From DASVCS01 sp036381495 (GTDB lineage Bacteria > Gemmatimonadota > Gemmatimonadetes > Longimicrobiales > RSA9), in the NCBI GenBank assembly GCA_036381495.1, contig DASVCS010000059.1:89333-153332 (forward strand): a DNA stretch of 64,000 bases, read 5' to 3'. Under the pieces are notes generated by a model. It had not been told where the DNA came from. It made no database searches and saw only the letters and a list, made by a program, of their open reading frames with translations. Both the position numbers and the translations under genes were made by a program. Below are positions 35,186-44,229 of this stretch, in pieces. Within the stretch, counting starts at the first letter, position 1, and every line of letters starts with the position of its first letter.

Positions 35186-36103
35186 GTGTCGAACAACGGC
35201 ATTCGAGCAACTCCATTGCGGCCTTTTCAGACGACGCGTGCCGGTGTGGCCGGCACGCTCCTCGCGCTCGCGGTCGCCGCGGTCTGCATCCGGCTGGGCG
35301 TGTGGCAGCTCGACCGGCGCGAGCAGCGCGTGGCGCGGAACCAGATCCTCGCCGAGCGGTTGGCCGCGCCGCCGCTCGAGCTGACCACCGCCCGCATCGA
35401 TACGGCCGGGCTGCTCTACCGCGCCGTGACTGCGCGGGGGGAATACGACGAAGCCCGTTCGATTCTCCGGGCCGGTCCCAGCTACCAGGGCGCGCCGGGC
35501 GTCCACGTCTACACGCCGCTGCGGTTGGTGGACGGCGGCACGGTCCTCGTGAACCGCGGTTGGCTCCCCGCGGTCGATCCGGCGGCCGTGGACCTGGACG
35601 AGATCCGCGAGCCCGGCACGGTCACGGTACGCGGGTTCGTGCTTGCGATCCCCGGGGCGGAGCGGGGCGAAGGTGACGCGGTCCCGGCGTCGCCGGCCGC
35701 CACCTCCTCCGGCGCGGATGCGGCGGGCGGAACCGGCGCGCGCGAGCGCGGGGCCCTTCCCGCGCTCCGCGTGGAGCGGCAGACCGCCGCGCTCCGCGTC
35801 GACCCGCAGCCGCCCGCGGATGCCGCCGAGGACGCCGGCTTCCAGCGCGTCTGGTACCGGCTCGACTTCGCGGCGATCCGCCGGCAATTGCCGTATTCCG
35901 TACCGGACTTCTACATCCAGGCGCTCCCCGACAGCGCGGCGCCGCGCTACCCGGTGCGGCTGCCCCCACCCGCCATGGACAACGGGCCGCACCTCGGCTA
36001 CGCGATCCAGTGGTTCAGCTTCGCGGCCATCGCGTTGATCGGCTGGATCACGCTGGCCGTACGGCAGGGCGAGGTACGGCGGGCGCGTACGACTCCGAAG
36101 TGA
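35186..36103 (+). CDS. SURF1 family protein (cytochrome oxidase assembly)
   Basis: SURF1 (Shy1-like) helps insert heme A into cytochrome c oxidase. This protein of about 305 residues has the N-terminal helix GTLLALAVAAVCIRLGVWQL followed by DRREQR, the VRGEYD-like VTARGEYDEA, the central VHVYTPLRL and VLVNRGWLPA, the ExxRxPxxxx region, and the C-terminal helix HLGYAIQWFSFAAIALIGWI. About 50 low-complexity residues (GAERGEGDAVPASPAATSSG onward) are inserted before the QxxWYRLD region. No ATG is available: GTG 35186 or TTG 35216 could start it. The last eight codons and the TGA lie in an R2 repeat half. No oxidase genes are adjacent. Confidence 0.85.
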   Translation: MSNNGIRATPLRPFQTTRAGVAGTLLALAVAAVCIRLGVWQLDRREQRVARNQILAERLAAPPLELTTARIDTAGLLYRAVTARGEYDEARSILRAGPSYQGAPGVHVYTPLRLVDGGTVLVNRGWLPAVDPAAVDLDEIREPGTVTVRGFVLAIPGAERGEGDAVPASPAATSSGADAAGGTGARERGALPALRVERQTAALRVDPQPPADAAEDAGFQRVWYRLDFAAIRRQLPYSVPDFYIQALPDSAAPRYPVRLPPPAMDNGPHLGYAIQWFSFAAIALIGWITLAVRQGEVRRARTTPK

Positions 36104-36118
36104 CGCGACGACCGCTCT
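36079..36118. repeat. R2 repeat copy f (half element at the SURF1 stop)
   Basis: GCGGGCGCGTACGACTCCGA and the following GTGACGCGACGACCGCTCT match one half of the family at about 90 percent. The SURF1 stop codon is the TGA inside GTGACGC. Confidence 0.65.
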
Positions 36119-36384
36119 GAGCGGAACCGGAGCTGCACGCCGGCCTGCGCCTCGGGGCCTACCGCCTGCTCCGCCGGCGACGAGAAGTCCTCCCATCTCC
36201 CCGATGCCCGCGACGTTGCCGTCGACGTCCGCGGGCGCTCGGACCGGCGGCTCCTCGTAGGAGCCGGCGCCCCGGTAGCGACGGGACACGATACGTGGCG
36301 TGCGCCGCATCCGTCGGGCGCTGAAACAGGCGAGAACGGTCCGAACGCAGGGTGGCAGGGTTACGGAAGGAGTGCGGATGAGAT

Positions 36385-36420
36385 TCGGGCCGCGCGCGGC
36401 AAACACCGCACGCGGCCCGA
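36385..36420 (-). terminator. hairpin downstream of the SusC/SusD operon
   Basis: TCGGGCCGCGCGCGG and CCGCACGCGGCCCGA form a 15-bp stem with one mismatch and a six-base loop. Confidence 0.55.
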
Positions 36421-36461
36421 TCTCCATTCAGTCCCCGCCCACCCGCCTGCGGCGGGCGGTG

Positions 36462-36495
36462 GCGTGCGCGGCCCCGTACGGGGCGCCGCGCACGC
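36462..36495 (-). terminator. hairpin directly after the SusD stop codon
   Basis: GCGTGCGCGGC and GCCGCGCACGC pair perfectly; the loop contains the palindrome CCCGTACGGG. It begins 6 bp from the stop codon of the minus-strand gene. Confidence 0.5.
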
Positions 36496-36501
36496 GCCGC
36501 T

Positions 36502-37968
36502 TCACTGCGTCGTCAGCGGCTGACAGGGCACCGACAGCCCGCGCGCGGAGCACTCGTCGGCCGGCACGAGCATGTTCTCGAACACCTGATCGCCGTCGCG
36601 GTCGATCGGCAGGGTGTCGAGCCGGTCGTAGCGCCGGGCATCGATCCACCGGGTCCCCTGGCTCCACATCAGCGAATACAGGCGGTTGTAGAGCAGCTCG
36701 GTGATGAACTCGTCATCGGAGCTGGCCGCCGTGACCGACGTAGGCGGCAAGCCGCCCGCGTGCTCGCGGATCAGGTTGATGTCGTCGATCGCGCCGGGTC
36801 GGTTCCCCGTGTTCCAGCGGATCTCGGCGCGGAGCAGCAGCAGCTCCTCGTTCGTGATCCAGGGGATCCAGGCGCCCAGGTCGGCGTCCTCCGGGTTGGC
36901 CGGGTCGTTGTAGAGGATCGGCTTGTAGGAGGATGACAGGCCGTTGAGCTCGCGCACCCGTCCCACATCGATGACCTTGGTCGTGAGGCGGAGGTCCGGC
37001 ATGCCATTGGTCCGCTCCTGCGCGCCCGTGATGAGCGAGGGGTGCACCCAGTACTGGTTGCTGTTGAGCGGGTCCGTGATCGGGTTCGATGGCTCGTTCG
37101 CGGCGCTCGAGTAGGCGTAATACACGCCGTCACCGAGCGATTCGGGCAGACCGGCCGTCGTCACGAACGAGGCATCGATCGCGGCGCTCGCCTCCGTCCA
37201 GCAGGAGGCGCAGTCCACGAACGTTGCCCGCGCGACGAGGATCTTCGCCGCCAGTGCACGGTTGAAGAGCACGAAAGTCGCCGGCTTGTCGAAGCCGTCG
37301 TACCCCGGCGCCACGTCGAACGGGAAGTCGATGCCGCCCGCCGCCTGGAGGTCATCGCGCGCCTCATCCATGAGCGCGGATGCCGCGGCGAGCGCGTCCG
37401 CGAACGGGACGAACGGCGCGGGCTCCGCGGTAATGGGACGGTCGACATCGAGCGGGATCCCGAGCTCGCCGGTGCGGACCGCCAGGCGATAGATCTGCCA
37501 CGCCTTCATGGTCTTGGCGAACCCGGCCGAGGCGCGCCTCTCGGCATCGGTCATCCCCGTCGCCTCCGGCAGCGCCGTCAGATACGTATTGACCGTCCGG
37601 ATCGTCGAGTAGAGACCGGTCCAGATGCCGGAGTTGCGCCCCGTCGGGTCCTGCGGCCCGCGGATCTGCTCGCCCGTCTCGCGCGGATCGTTGCCCTGCA
37701 GGTTGTACCCCTCACGGCCGTACAGGGCGTAGAACGCGATCTCGGTCCCGACGTTGTTGAACGTCCGGGCGAAGATCCCGGTCGCGGCCAGCGCCATGGC
37801 GGCCTTCGTCGGCGACTCGGTCAGCTCGTCGACCGTCGGCGCATTAGTGTTGGTGATGTCCATATCGGCGCACGCGCCCAGCAGCAGCGCACCCGCCATC
37901 GCGGAGCACAGCACTGCGCTCCGCTTCAGCGATCCCGGTTTCCGGGTCCTTGCGATCACGCTCATCAT
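36502..37968 (-). CDS. SusD/RagB-like outer-membrane substrate-binding lipoprotein
   Basis: A 488-residue lipoprotein (signal AMAGALLLGAC). SusD proteins cap a SusC channel and bind glycans or peptides. The family marks are the opening DMDITNTNAPTVDELTESPT, the TPR-like helices (MKAWQIYRLAVRTGELGIPL, VLFNRALAAKILVARATFVD) and the late WITNEELLLLRAEIRWNTGN followed by AIDDINLIREHAGG and LYNRLYSLMWSQGTRWIDAR. Its start overlaps the SusC stop (TGATG), so the pair is translationally coupled. The substrate is unknown; no glycosidase, peptidase or anti-sigma gene lies next to it. Confidence 0.92.
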   Translation of the reverse strand: MMSVIARTRKPGSLKRSAVLCSAMAGALLLGACADMDITNTNAPTVDELTESPTKAAMALAATGIFARTFNNVGTEIAFYALYGREGYNLQGNDPRETGEQIRGPQDPTGRNSGIWTGLYSTIRTVNTYLTALPEATGMTDAERRASAGFAKTMKAWQIYRLAVRTGELGIPLDVDRPITAEPAPFVPFADALAAASALMDEARDDLQAAGGIDFPFDVAPGYDGFDKPATFVLFNRALAAKILVARATFVDCASCWTEASAAIDASFVTTAGLPESLGDGVYYAYSSAANEPSNPITDPLNSNQYWVHPSLITGAQERTNGMPDLRLTTKVIDVGRVRELNGLSSSYKPILYNDPANPEDADLGAWIPWITNEELLLLRAEIRWNTGNRPGAIDDINLIREHAGGLPPTSVTAASSDDEFITELLYNRLYSLMWSQGTRWIDARRYDRLDTLPIDRDGDQVFENMLVPADECSARGLSVPCQPLTTQ

Positions 37969-40928
37969 CAGAACCCCACGGAGATGTTGAAGAAGATGCT
38001 GCGAGACGGCGGATACGGCGCGATGTCCAGATTGCTCCGGATCGCCGCGGCGCCGAAGTTCGCCACCTCGGGGTCGAGCCCGCTGTACTTGGTCCACATG
38101 AACAGGTTGGTTCCGGTCAACCCCACCCGGATGCTGCGGGTATCGAGGTTGAGCGGCGCGAGGATGCTGTTCGGCAGTTCGAGGCTCACCGAGACTTCGC
38201 GGACCTTCAGGAACGTCGCATCCTCGATGTACGGCGTGATCGCGCCCGCCTTGTAACCGTTGTACCGGGCCTCCCACTCGGGCGTGCCGTAGTCCGCCGA
38301 GTTCCCGGCGTCATCGAGCAGGAACTGTGTCAGGTTGATGACGTCGCCGCCTTGCTGCCAGTCGAGCACGAAGCTCACGTCGAGGGCTTTGTAGCTGACG
38401 TCGTTGACGAAGCCGACGCGGAAGTCGGGCGCCGTGTTCCCCAACTGGCTCAGCGTGTCGGCACGCTCGGTGTCGGAACCTGCGGCGAAGTCGAACCCGA
38501 CGATCTGCGTGACGGGCTTGCCCACCTCGACACGGGTCTGGCCGAGGGCGCCGAAGCCCGAGCCCGCCGGGAAGAACGGTGGCAGCCCGGCGAGGTCGAC
38601 CACCTCGTTGCGATAGAGGGTGAACGTGCCGCGCGAGATCCACTGCGTGTTGTCGGTGAGCACGGGCGTGAAGCCGAGCGCGGCCTCGAACCCCCGGTTC
38701 CGGAGCTTGCCGCCGTTGAAGATCTGCGTCGTGAAGCCCGATGAAGGCGCGGGCACCCGTTCCAGCAACAGGTTCGTGGTGTTGCGGTCGAATACGGTGA
38801 GCGCCCAGTTGAGCCGGCCGTCCAGCGCCAGACCATCGAGGCCGACCTCGACCTCCTTCACCCGCTCCGGCTCGACGTCCTCGAAGCCGGCGACGGTGGA
38901 CACCGCATACCCCTTCTTGCCGCCCAGCGTGGGCGTTTCGAGTGTCGTGAACTTCTGGCCGAAGAGCGGCTGGTTGCCCGTCTCGCCGTACGCCGCACGG
39001 AGCTTCACCTCACTGCCGTCGCCGAGCAGGTTCAGGAAGCGGTACGAGCCGGAAACCTTCGGGAAGACGTAGTACTTGTCGATGTCGCCGTTGACGCTGC
39101 TACGCTCGGCGCGCACACCGGCCTCGAGCAGGAGCTGGTCCTCGAACAGATGGAGGGCCTCCTGCGCATACAGCGCCAGGGTCCGCTCCTGGTTCAGCGA
39201 CTCGACGGACTCGGGGGGCGCGCCCTGGTCCACGTTCCGCTGACCGGGCAACAGGCCCGCGGTTCGGATCCGGTACGTGTGCAGCCGACGGTCCTCGTAC
39301 TGGAGGCCGAACGACGTCACCGTGGACCAGCTCGGCGCGTTCCACGTGTGGATGCCGTTCACGTTCCAGTTGTAGTAGAGGCTGCGGCCGCCGCTCTCGA
39401 TCGATTCGCCCGGCTGTTCTTCGACCTGTTCGAAAAAGAGTTCGTTCGGCGTCCAGACGTCGTTCACCTGGTCGAACGCGTCGAGGCCGCCCCCCGCGAC
39501 CAGTCGCAGCGTCTGGTCGTCGGATTCGATGGCGTTCCAACCCAACGTCAGTCCACCCGTGAACCGGTTCGTCTCTTCGTGGTTCACGCCCAGGTGGGCC
39601 AACTGGAGTGGATTGGACGGCGGGCTCACGTCATCCACCGGCGGGACGTAGGTCCCGTCCGGATTCTTCGCCTTGAGGTTCACGAAGCTCGGGATGTAGG
39701 CGATGGCGTAGCCCATGCACCCGAAGTTGTTGCAGTTGTTGTCCCAGCCGCGGTCGTTCTCCGAGCGGTTGTAGCCGGTGGAGACCTTCAGGTCGAGCTC
39801 GGGGCTGAAGACGTGGTCGAAGTTCACTCGGACCGCCTGGCGGCCCGCGCCGGTCCCGATCTCGATCCCTTCGTCCCGCTTCCAGGTCCCCGAGATGTAG
39901 TACCGTGTATCGAGATTGCCACCGCTCACGCTCGCCACGGTCTCGTGCGAGAGCTTGCGGTTGCCGAAGACCGTCTCGTAGTGGTCGTAATAGGGGTTCG
40001 GATTGCCCTCGAAGAAGGGGCGGGCGGCCTCGCCGAACTTCGCGACCGCTTCCTCCTCCGTCCACCGCCGCGTGTCGAGGAGCCGGAGCGGCGTGAATAC
40101 ACCGAGACGCTCGGTCACGTTGACCTGCGGCGGACCGGCCCGACCGCGCCTCGTCGTGATGACGACGACGCCGTTCGAGGCCTTCGAGCCGTAGATCGAG
40201 GACGCGGCCGCACCCTTCAGAACTTCGATGCTCTCGATGTCCGCCGGGTTGATGTCCGCGATCCGGTTGACCGCGTCCGCCTCCATGGACGGGTTGGCCG
40301 CATCGTTCGCGAAGCCGCGACCACCGGGAATACTCGCATTCGAGTAGATCACGCCGTCGACCACGAACAGCGGATCGAATGCGCCGAGAATCGTGTTGTT
40401 GCCGCGGATCTGCAACTGGATGCCGCCGCCGGGCGCGCCGGAATTGGTCTGGAGGTTGACGCCCGCGACCTTGCCGGCCATGGCGTTGAGGATGGTCGGC
40501 GACGACACCCGCGAGACATCCTCTCCGGACACGTATGCGATGGCGGTCGTTGCGCTCCGCCGTTCCACGGTCGTGGCCTGCCCCGTCACGACGAGCTCGT
40601 CCAGGTTGAAGACGTCGTATTCGAGGCCGATGTCGACGGTGTTCCGGCCGGCGGCGACGACCACGTTGACCTGCGTGTAGCCGAACGCGCTGACCTGGAG
40701 CGTGACCTCACCGGCGGGCGCCGCGATCGAGAAGCGCCCGTCCGCGTCGGTGAGCACCGGCGTGATGTCCGGCTCACCGAGCACGGCGACGGCGGCGGCC
40801 GGAACCGGCTCGGCCGAGCCGGCGCGGGTCACGCGCCCCGTGATCTGTCTGTTCTGTGCCGCGAGGCTCGCCGGCGCCAGCATGGCCAGCACGGCGAGGC
40901 CCCAGAGCCCCAACGTACGTTTGCCCAT
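37968..40928 (-). CDS. SusC/RagA-like TonB-dependent outer-membrane transporter
   Basis: A 986-residue protein with a signal peptide (LAVLAMLAPASLAAQ), an N-terminal carboxypeptidase-regulatory-like domain (ITGRVTRAGSAEPVPAAAVA), the TonB-box region DELVVTGQATTVER and the plug motif IESIEVLKGAAASSIYGSKA followed by SNGVVVITTRRG, diagnostic of SusC. The remaining 700 residues are beta-barrel and end in SRSIFFNISVGF. GGAGG precedes the ATG. With SusD it forms an energised importer of oligomers. TonB, ExbB and ExbD are not in this window. Confidence 0.94.
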   Translation of the reverse strand: MGKRTLGLWGLAVLAMLAPASLAAQNRQITGRVTRAGSAEPVPAAAVAVLGEPDITPVLTDADGRFSIAAPAGEVTLQVSAFGYTQVNVVVAAGRNTVDIGLEYDVFNLDELVVTGQATTVERRSATTAIAYVSGEDVSRVSSPTILNAMAGKVAGVNLQTNSGAPGGGIQLQIRGNNTILGAFDPLFVVDGVIYSNASIPGGRGFANDAANPSMEADAVNRIADINPADIESIEVLKGAAASSIYGSKASNGVVVITTRRGRAGPPQVNVTERLGVFTPLRLLDTRRWTEEEAVAKFGEAARPFFEGNPNPYYDHYETVFGNRKLSHETVASVSGGNLDTRYYISGTWKRDEGIEIGTGAGRQAVRVNFDHVFSPELDLKVSTGYNRSENDRGWDNNCNNFGCMGYAIAYIPSFVNLKAKNPDGTYVPPVDDVSPPSNPLQLAHLGVNHEETNRFTGGLTLGWNAIESDDQTLRLVAGGGLDAFDQVNDVWTPNELFFEQVEEQPGESIESGGRSLYYNWNVNGIHTWNAPSWSTVTSFGLQYEDRRLHTYRIRTAGLLPGQRNVDQGAPPESVESLNQERTLALYAQEALHLFEDQLLLEAGVRAERSSVNGDIDKYYVFPKVSGSYRFLNLLGDGSEVKLRAAYGETGNQPLFGQKFTTLETPTLGGKKGYAVSTVAGFEDVEPERVKEVEVGLDGLALDGRLNWALTVFDRNTTNLLLERVPAPSSGFTTQIFNGGKLRNRGFEAALGFTPVLTDNTQWISRGTFTLYRNEVVDLAGLPPFFPAGSGFGALGQTRVEVGKPVTQIVGFDFAAGSDTERADTLSQLGNTAPDFRVGFVNDVSYKALDVSFVLDWQQGGDVINLTQFLLDDAGNSADYGTPEWEARYNGYKAGAITPYIEDATFLKVREVSVSLELPNSILAPLNLDTRSIRVGLTGTNLFMWTKYSGLDPEVANFGAAAIRSNLDIAPYPPSRSIFFNISVGF

Positions 40929-41441
40929 CGATCCTCCAAGAAGGTGGGATGATCCGCTCCGCGCCGGACGATCCCGGCCGACGGATTCCGTTGCGGCGCG
41001 TCAATACGAGTCCGCCAGGGCCGAGGGCCCTCGTTCGGTGGCCCGTATGGCCCATGTCCAGAGCCGTCCAGTCTCGCGGCCGGGAGCGGTCGACGAGATG
41101 GTAACGCTCCGGGTGAACGGAATGTGACGAGCCAGGGAGCCGTATCGAAAGGATCGGGCGGCGCGCGCTGCGCCGATCCCTTACGGCGACCCCGCCGCGA
41201 CCCCGTCGAAGCGGTACGGGTCGCGGCGCGTGCCGGGGAGCTGTGCGGTATGGTTAACTCCTGTACCCGCAGCGGTCAAGACCGGCGGTGGGCCGCTCTG
41301 TCGCGGGCGGTGCCCCGGTTCAACGCGGGAACATCCGCGAACCGGGCGTGGGCGGGCGGCGCTCATGTCGCGGTGTTGGCCGCGCGGCGCGCGCCGGAGC
41401 GCTCGCCTCGCGGTGCTCCCGTGGCGGCGCCCGCGCCGCCG
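40929..41441. other. intergenic region upstream of SusC with two hairpins
   Basis: No gene. A GGATCGG...CGCCGATCC hairpin at 41151-41179 and a longer stem, CGCCGCGACCCCGT against ACGGGTCGCGGCG, at 41193-41228 follow the small lipoprotein gene and may end its transcript before the SusC promoter. Confidence 0.5.
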
Positions 41442-41825
41442 TCACCAGACCGCGTAGTTCGACAGGTGCAGGTTGTTCTCGACGGTGAAGTCGATGACCT
41501 GCCCGGGCGCGACCAGGATCGATTCTGTCAGGAAGCTGGCGCTCGAGCCGATGAGGTCGATGAGGAGGCGGATGCTGCTGCCGCCGGAGAAGATGGCGGG
41601 CGGCACGGAGAGCAGGACGCGGTTCATGCTGGTGACGGTGCCCAGGCGCGTGCGCGCGCCGTTGCGGACGAGGTAGACGGTCGCGTCGGTCCAGTTGTTG
41701 TTGGTCACGCGGATGCGGATCTCGCGTTCCGTCGCCGGCGGCGCGCTGCCGAAGGTGCCGGCGCAACCGGCGAGGATCGTTGCGGCGAGCAGCGCGCCGG
41801 GCAGTTTCGTGAGTCGGTACGGCAT
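41442..41825 (-). CDS. small lipoprotein of unknown function
   Basis: A 127-residue protein with a lipoprotein signal (GALLAATILAGCAG). The mature part is a single beta-sandwich-like domain: REIRIRVTNNNWTDATVYLV, then RNGARTRLGTVTSMNRVLLS and QVIDFTVENNLHLSNYAVW. Such small periplasmic proteins are frequent in this group without a known role. It is divergent from the Rrf2 regulator gene. Confidence 0.7.
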   Translation of the reverse strand: MPYRLTKLPGALLAATILAGCAGTFGSAPPATEREIRIRVTNNNWTDATVYLVRNGARTRLGTVTSMNRVLLSVPPAIFSGGSSIRLLIDLIGSSASFLTESILVAPGQVIDFTVENNLHLSNYAVW

Positions 41826-42053
41826 CTATCCTTCTCCCGCTCGTTCTCGTAGGCACGCCGGCCGAGCGTTCGCGTGCGGCCGGTGCTGATGGCAGTGCGT
41901 ATCCGCGGGGCCGCGGCGCGCCTGTCGCGCGCCTGCGCGAAGCCGGCGCCCCGCCCCGCGCGGTGGCGGGGGAAGAACCGTGCCGAGCGGCGCCTGCGGG
42001 TGGCGTCCGCCGGCGGGACGCGAGATCGCTCCGGGCTCCGTGCAACGTGAGAA

Positions 42054-42081
42054 TTGACAGATGCCTCCGCACCCGTAATTC
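42054..42081 (+). promoter_or_regulatory. promoter of the rrf2-type gene, leaderless
   Basis: TTGACA at 42054-42059, 16 bp, TAATTC at 42076-42081; the ATG begins seven bases later at 42089 without a ribosome binding site. Confidence 0.5.
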
Positions 42082-42088
42082 TACTGGC

Positions 42089-42523
42089 ATGGCACTCACC
42101 ACGTCCTTCGCGCTCGCGACCCACGCGCTGGTGCTTCTGGCCAGCCGCGAGGAGACGGGCGCGACCAGTGACTTCATTGCGAACAGCGCGAGCACGCACC
42201 CGGCGCGCGTCCGGCGCGTGCTGGCCGCGCTCGGCCGGAGCGGCATCGTCGAGGGCCGAGAGGGCGCGGGCGGCGGGTACCGCCTCGGGCGCCCCGCCGC
42301 CGGGATCACTCTGGCGGAGGTCTTCGACGTCGTGGTCGACGGCCCGGTCTTCCCGCTCCATCCGCGGGAGCCGAACGCGGCGTGCCCGGTCGGGCGCGGG
42401 ATCACCCACGCGCTCGAAGAGCTCGACCGCGAGGCCCTGCTCGGACTCCGCGAAGCGCTCTCCCGCCGGACCGTCGCCTGGCTGGTCGAACGCGTCCAGG
42501 AGGGCGCCACCGCGGCGAGCTGA
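42089..42523 (+). CDS. Rrf2 family transcriptional regulator
   Basis: A 144-residue winged-helix protein: FALATHALVLLASREETGAT, then TSDFIANSASTHPARVRRVL and the wing EGREGAGGGYRLGRPAAGIT. Rrf2 proteins such as IscR or NsrR sense Fe-S or NO through three cysteines. Here only one Cys is visible, in the NAACPVG region, so cluster binding is unlikely and it falls with the YwnA-like group. The ATG is set by the promoter. Neighbours do not reveal the target. Confidence 0.88.
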   Translation: MALTTSFALATHALVLLASREETGATSDFIANSASTHPARVRRVLAALGRSGIVEGREGAGGGYRLGRPAAGITLAEVFDVVVDGPVFPLHPREPNAACPVGRGITHALEELDREALLGLREALSRRTVAWLVERVQEGATAAS

Positions 42524-42627
42524 GCCGCGTCCACTGGCATCCAACTTGCCTCTCGCGCCATGCCGCCGTCGCCGCGCTGCGACGGCGCGTGGACCGACAA
42601 CGCGGACCCCCAAGCGCGAGGCGGACG

Positions 42628-42936
42628 ATGGCGGAGGCCAGGGCGACGACGGACCACGACAGGATCCGCGAGTGGACCGAGACGCGACAGGGGTGGCCGG
42701 CGCGGGTGAAGGGGACGGGATCCGACGGCGATCCCGGGATGCTCCGCATCGACTTCCCCGGCTACTCCGGCCGCGAGTCGCTCGAACGCATCTCGTGGGA
42801 CGAGTTCTTCCGCAAATTCGACGAGAAGGATCTGGCCTTCCTCTACCAGGACCGCACGGCGAGCGGCGAGACCAGCCGGTTCTACAAGCTCGTGGACCGC
42901 GCCACGGCGGAAGAGGCGGGCGAGGAGCGGCGCTGA
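42628..42936 (+). CDS. small conserved protein of unknown function
   Basis: A 102-residue soluble protein reading DRIREWTETRQGWPARVKGT, MLRIDFPGYSGRESLERISW and DEFFRKFDEKDLAFLYQDRT. I know this pattern as a short family that databases sometimes label, without good reason, as glucan branching enzyme. It has no catalytic motif I can name. GAGGCGG lies before the ATG. Confidence 0.65.
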   Translation: MAEARATTDHDRIREWTETRQGWPARVKGTGSDGDPGMLRIDFPGYSGRESLERISWDEFFRKFDEKDLAFLYQDRTASGETSRFYKLVDRATAEEAGEERR

Positions 42937-43082
42937 GACGCCGGGATACCGGCAGGCCACGAGACGTGCCGGCGGCTCGCTCCCGGCGCGGCCGGGGCAG
43001 ACCGCTGCTCGTTGTGCATCATCCGGCGTAGGCGCCGGGGCGGATCGCCGTCGGACCGGGCGGCACCGGCGCCGCTCGCGGT

Positions 43083-43183
43083 CTAGAGCATTTCCTCCGC
43101 CGATTCGGAGCTGCGCGGCCACCCCCGACGCACTTGTGGCCGCCGTGCACGACTCCGAACCGATGCGGCAACCACTACTCTAG
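43083..43183. repeat. R2 repeat copy g (supplies a stop codon)
   Basis: Bounded by CTAGAG on the left and CTCTAG on the right. Its reverse-strand reading TAGAGTAGTGGTTGCCGC starts with the TAG stop codon (43180-43182) of the zinc-ribbon gene. It aligns over its whole length with the reverse complement of copy d. Confidence 0.8.
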
Positions 43184-44229
43184 GGACCGCGCCCCTCGGG
43201 CGCGTGCGCGCCAGGCTCGCGTCCGCGCCGGAGCCGACGACGCAGTGTATCGAGGAGCGGCATCGGGGTCAGCTCGCCGTCCGCGATCGCAGCCACTTGC
43301 TCCGCCTCCCTCCAGCGCGCTTCGAGTTCTTCGAGCTCGAGTTCGAGCAGGCGCTGCTCGACCTCGTCGTTGAGCGCGATTTCGAGCGCGATCCGGCGCG
43401 TGGGGTCGAGCCGGCTCAGCACCGGTCGTTCGCTCGCGATCCGGCCGGTCAACGCGGCGGGCGTGCCGGCCTCTTCGACCAGTCGGACGGCCTCCGTCAC
43501 GCGCTTCCGGGGCGCGCCCTGGAAGTTCTGGTAGGCCAGGATGCGGCGGAGGAGGCGACCGGCATCCGCGTCGTCGATGCGGTAGCCGGCGTCCGGGTGC
43601 CGCGGGCCGCAACGGTAGCAGCGGACGCGCAGCCCGATGCCGTCCTCCTGCGGGGTCAGGATCAGGCGGTCGATCTTCGAGAACGTCACCTCCCGCAGGA
43701 TGCCGCCGCAACGCGGACACGGCGCCCTGCCGACCCACGCCTTCGAGCGAAACTTCCACCGCCTCGCGACCTCCGGCGCCAGCGTGACGAGGTTGAACAC
43801 CCCGAACGCGCCCCCACCGGTCGCGATGGCGCTGCCCAGCCCGATCCCGATCGTCACGACCGCCGCGCCGCCGATGATCCACTGGTTGCGCCGGTGTCGC
43901 TCGGTGAGCACACGACCGTAGCGCCACCACGCCTCCTCGTTCAGCTCCGCCCGCCCGACCCGGACGACGGTGAGGTCCTCGACGCGCAGCAGCGCGATGT
44001 TGTCGGTCCGCGAGAGGAGTCGCGCACGGTCCGTGGTCAGCCGTTCGAGCTCTTCGAGCGCCTCCCAGCGTTCCTCGATCGGCTCGAGCGTCCACCGGCG
44101 GCAGGCCTCGCAGATCACCCACAGCCGGCCGCGGGCCGGGTCGAACGCAACGCGCCGGCCGGGCCGGAGGTGTTCGAGCGTCTCGTTCGGCCGGAACGCG
44201 GCGTGGCAGTAAATGCAGCGAGTGAACAT
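43180..44229 (-). CDS. membrane-associated protein with two zinc ribbons
   Basis: A 349-residue protein from the ATG at 44229. A first ribbon pairs CIYC (residues 5-8) with CEAC near 43-46. A hydrophobic segment follows (NQWIIGGAAVVTIGIGLGSA), then a second ribbon CPRC...CYRC around 180-220. The last 100 residues are a charged helix, probably coiled coil (EVEQRLLELELEELEARWRE). Two ribbons and a coiled coil suggest binding to nucleic acid or protein partners, but I recognise no named family. The stop codon is the edge of an R2 repeat. Confidence 0.7.
   Translation of the reverse strand: MFTRCIYCHAAFRPNETLEHLRPGRRVAFDPARGRLWVICEACRRWTLEPIEERWEALEELERLTTDRARLLSRTDNIALLRVEDLTVVRVGRAELNEEAWWRYGRVLTERHRRNQWIIGGAAVVTIGIGLGSAIATGGGAFGVFNLVTLAPEVARRWKFRSKAWVGRAPCPRCGGILREVTFSKIDRLILTPQEDGIGLRVRCYRCGPRHPDAGYRIDDADAGRLLRRILAYQNFQGAPRKRVTEAVRLVEEAGTPAALTGRIASERPVLSRLDPTRRIALEIALNDEVEQRLLELELEELEARWREAEQVAAIADGELTPMPLLDTLRRRLRRGREPGAHAPEGRGP

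Larger units (their letters stand above)
36104..36501. other. intergenic region between convergent SURF1 and SusD genes
   Basis: Besides the R2 half and two strong hairpins downstream of susD, nothing coding is seen. Confidence 0.5.
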
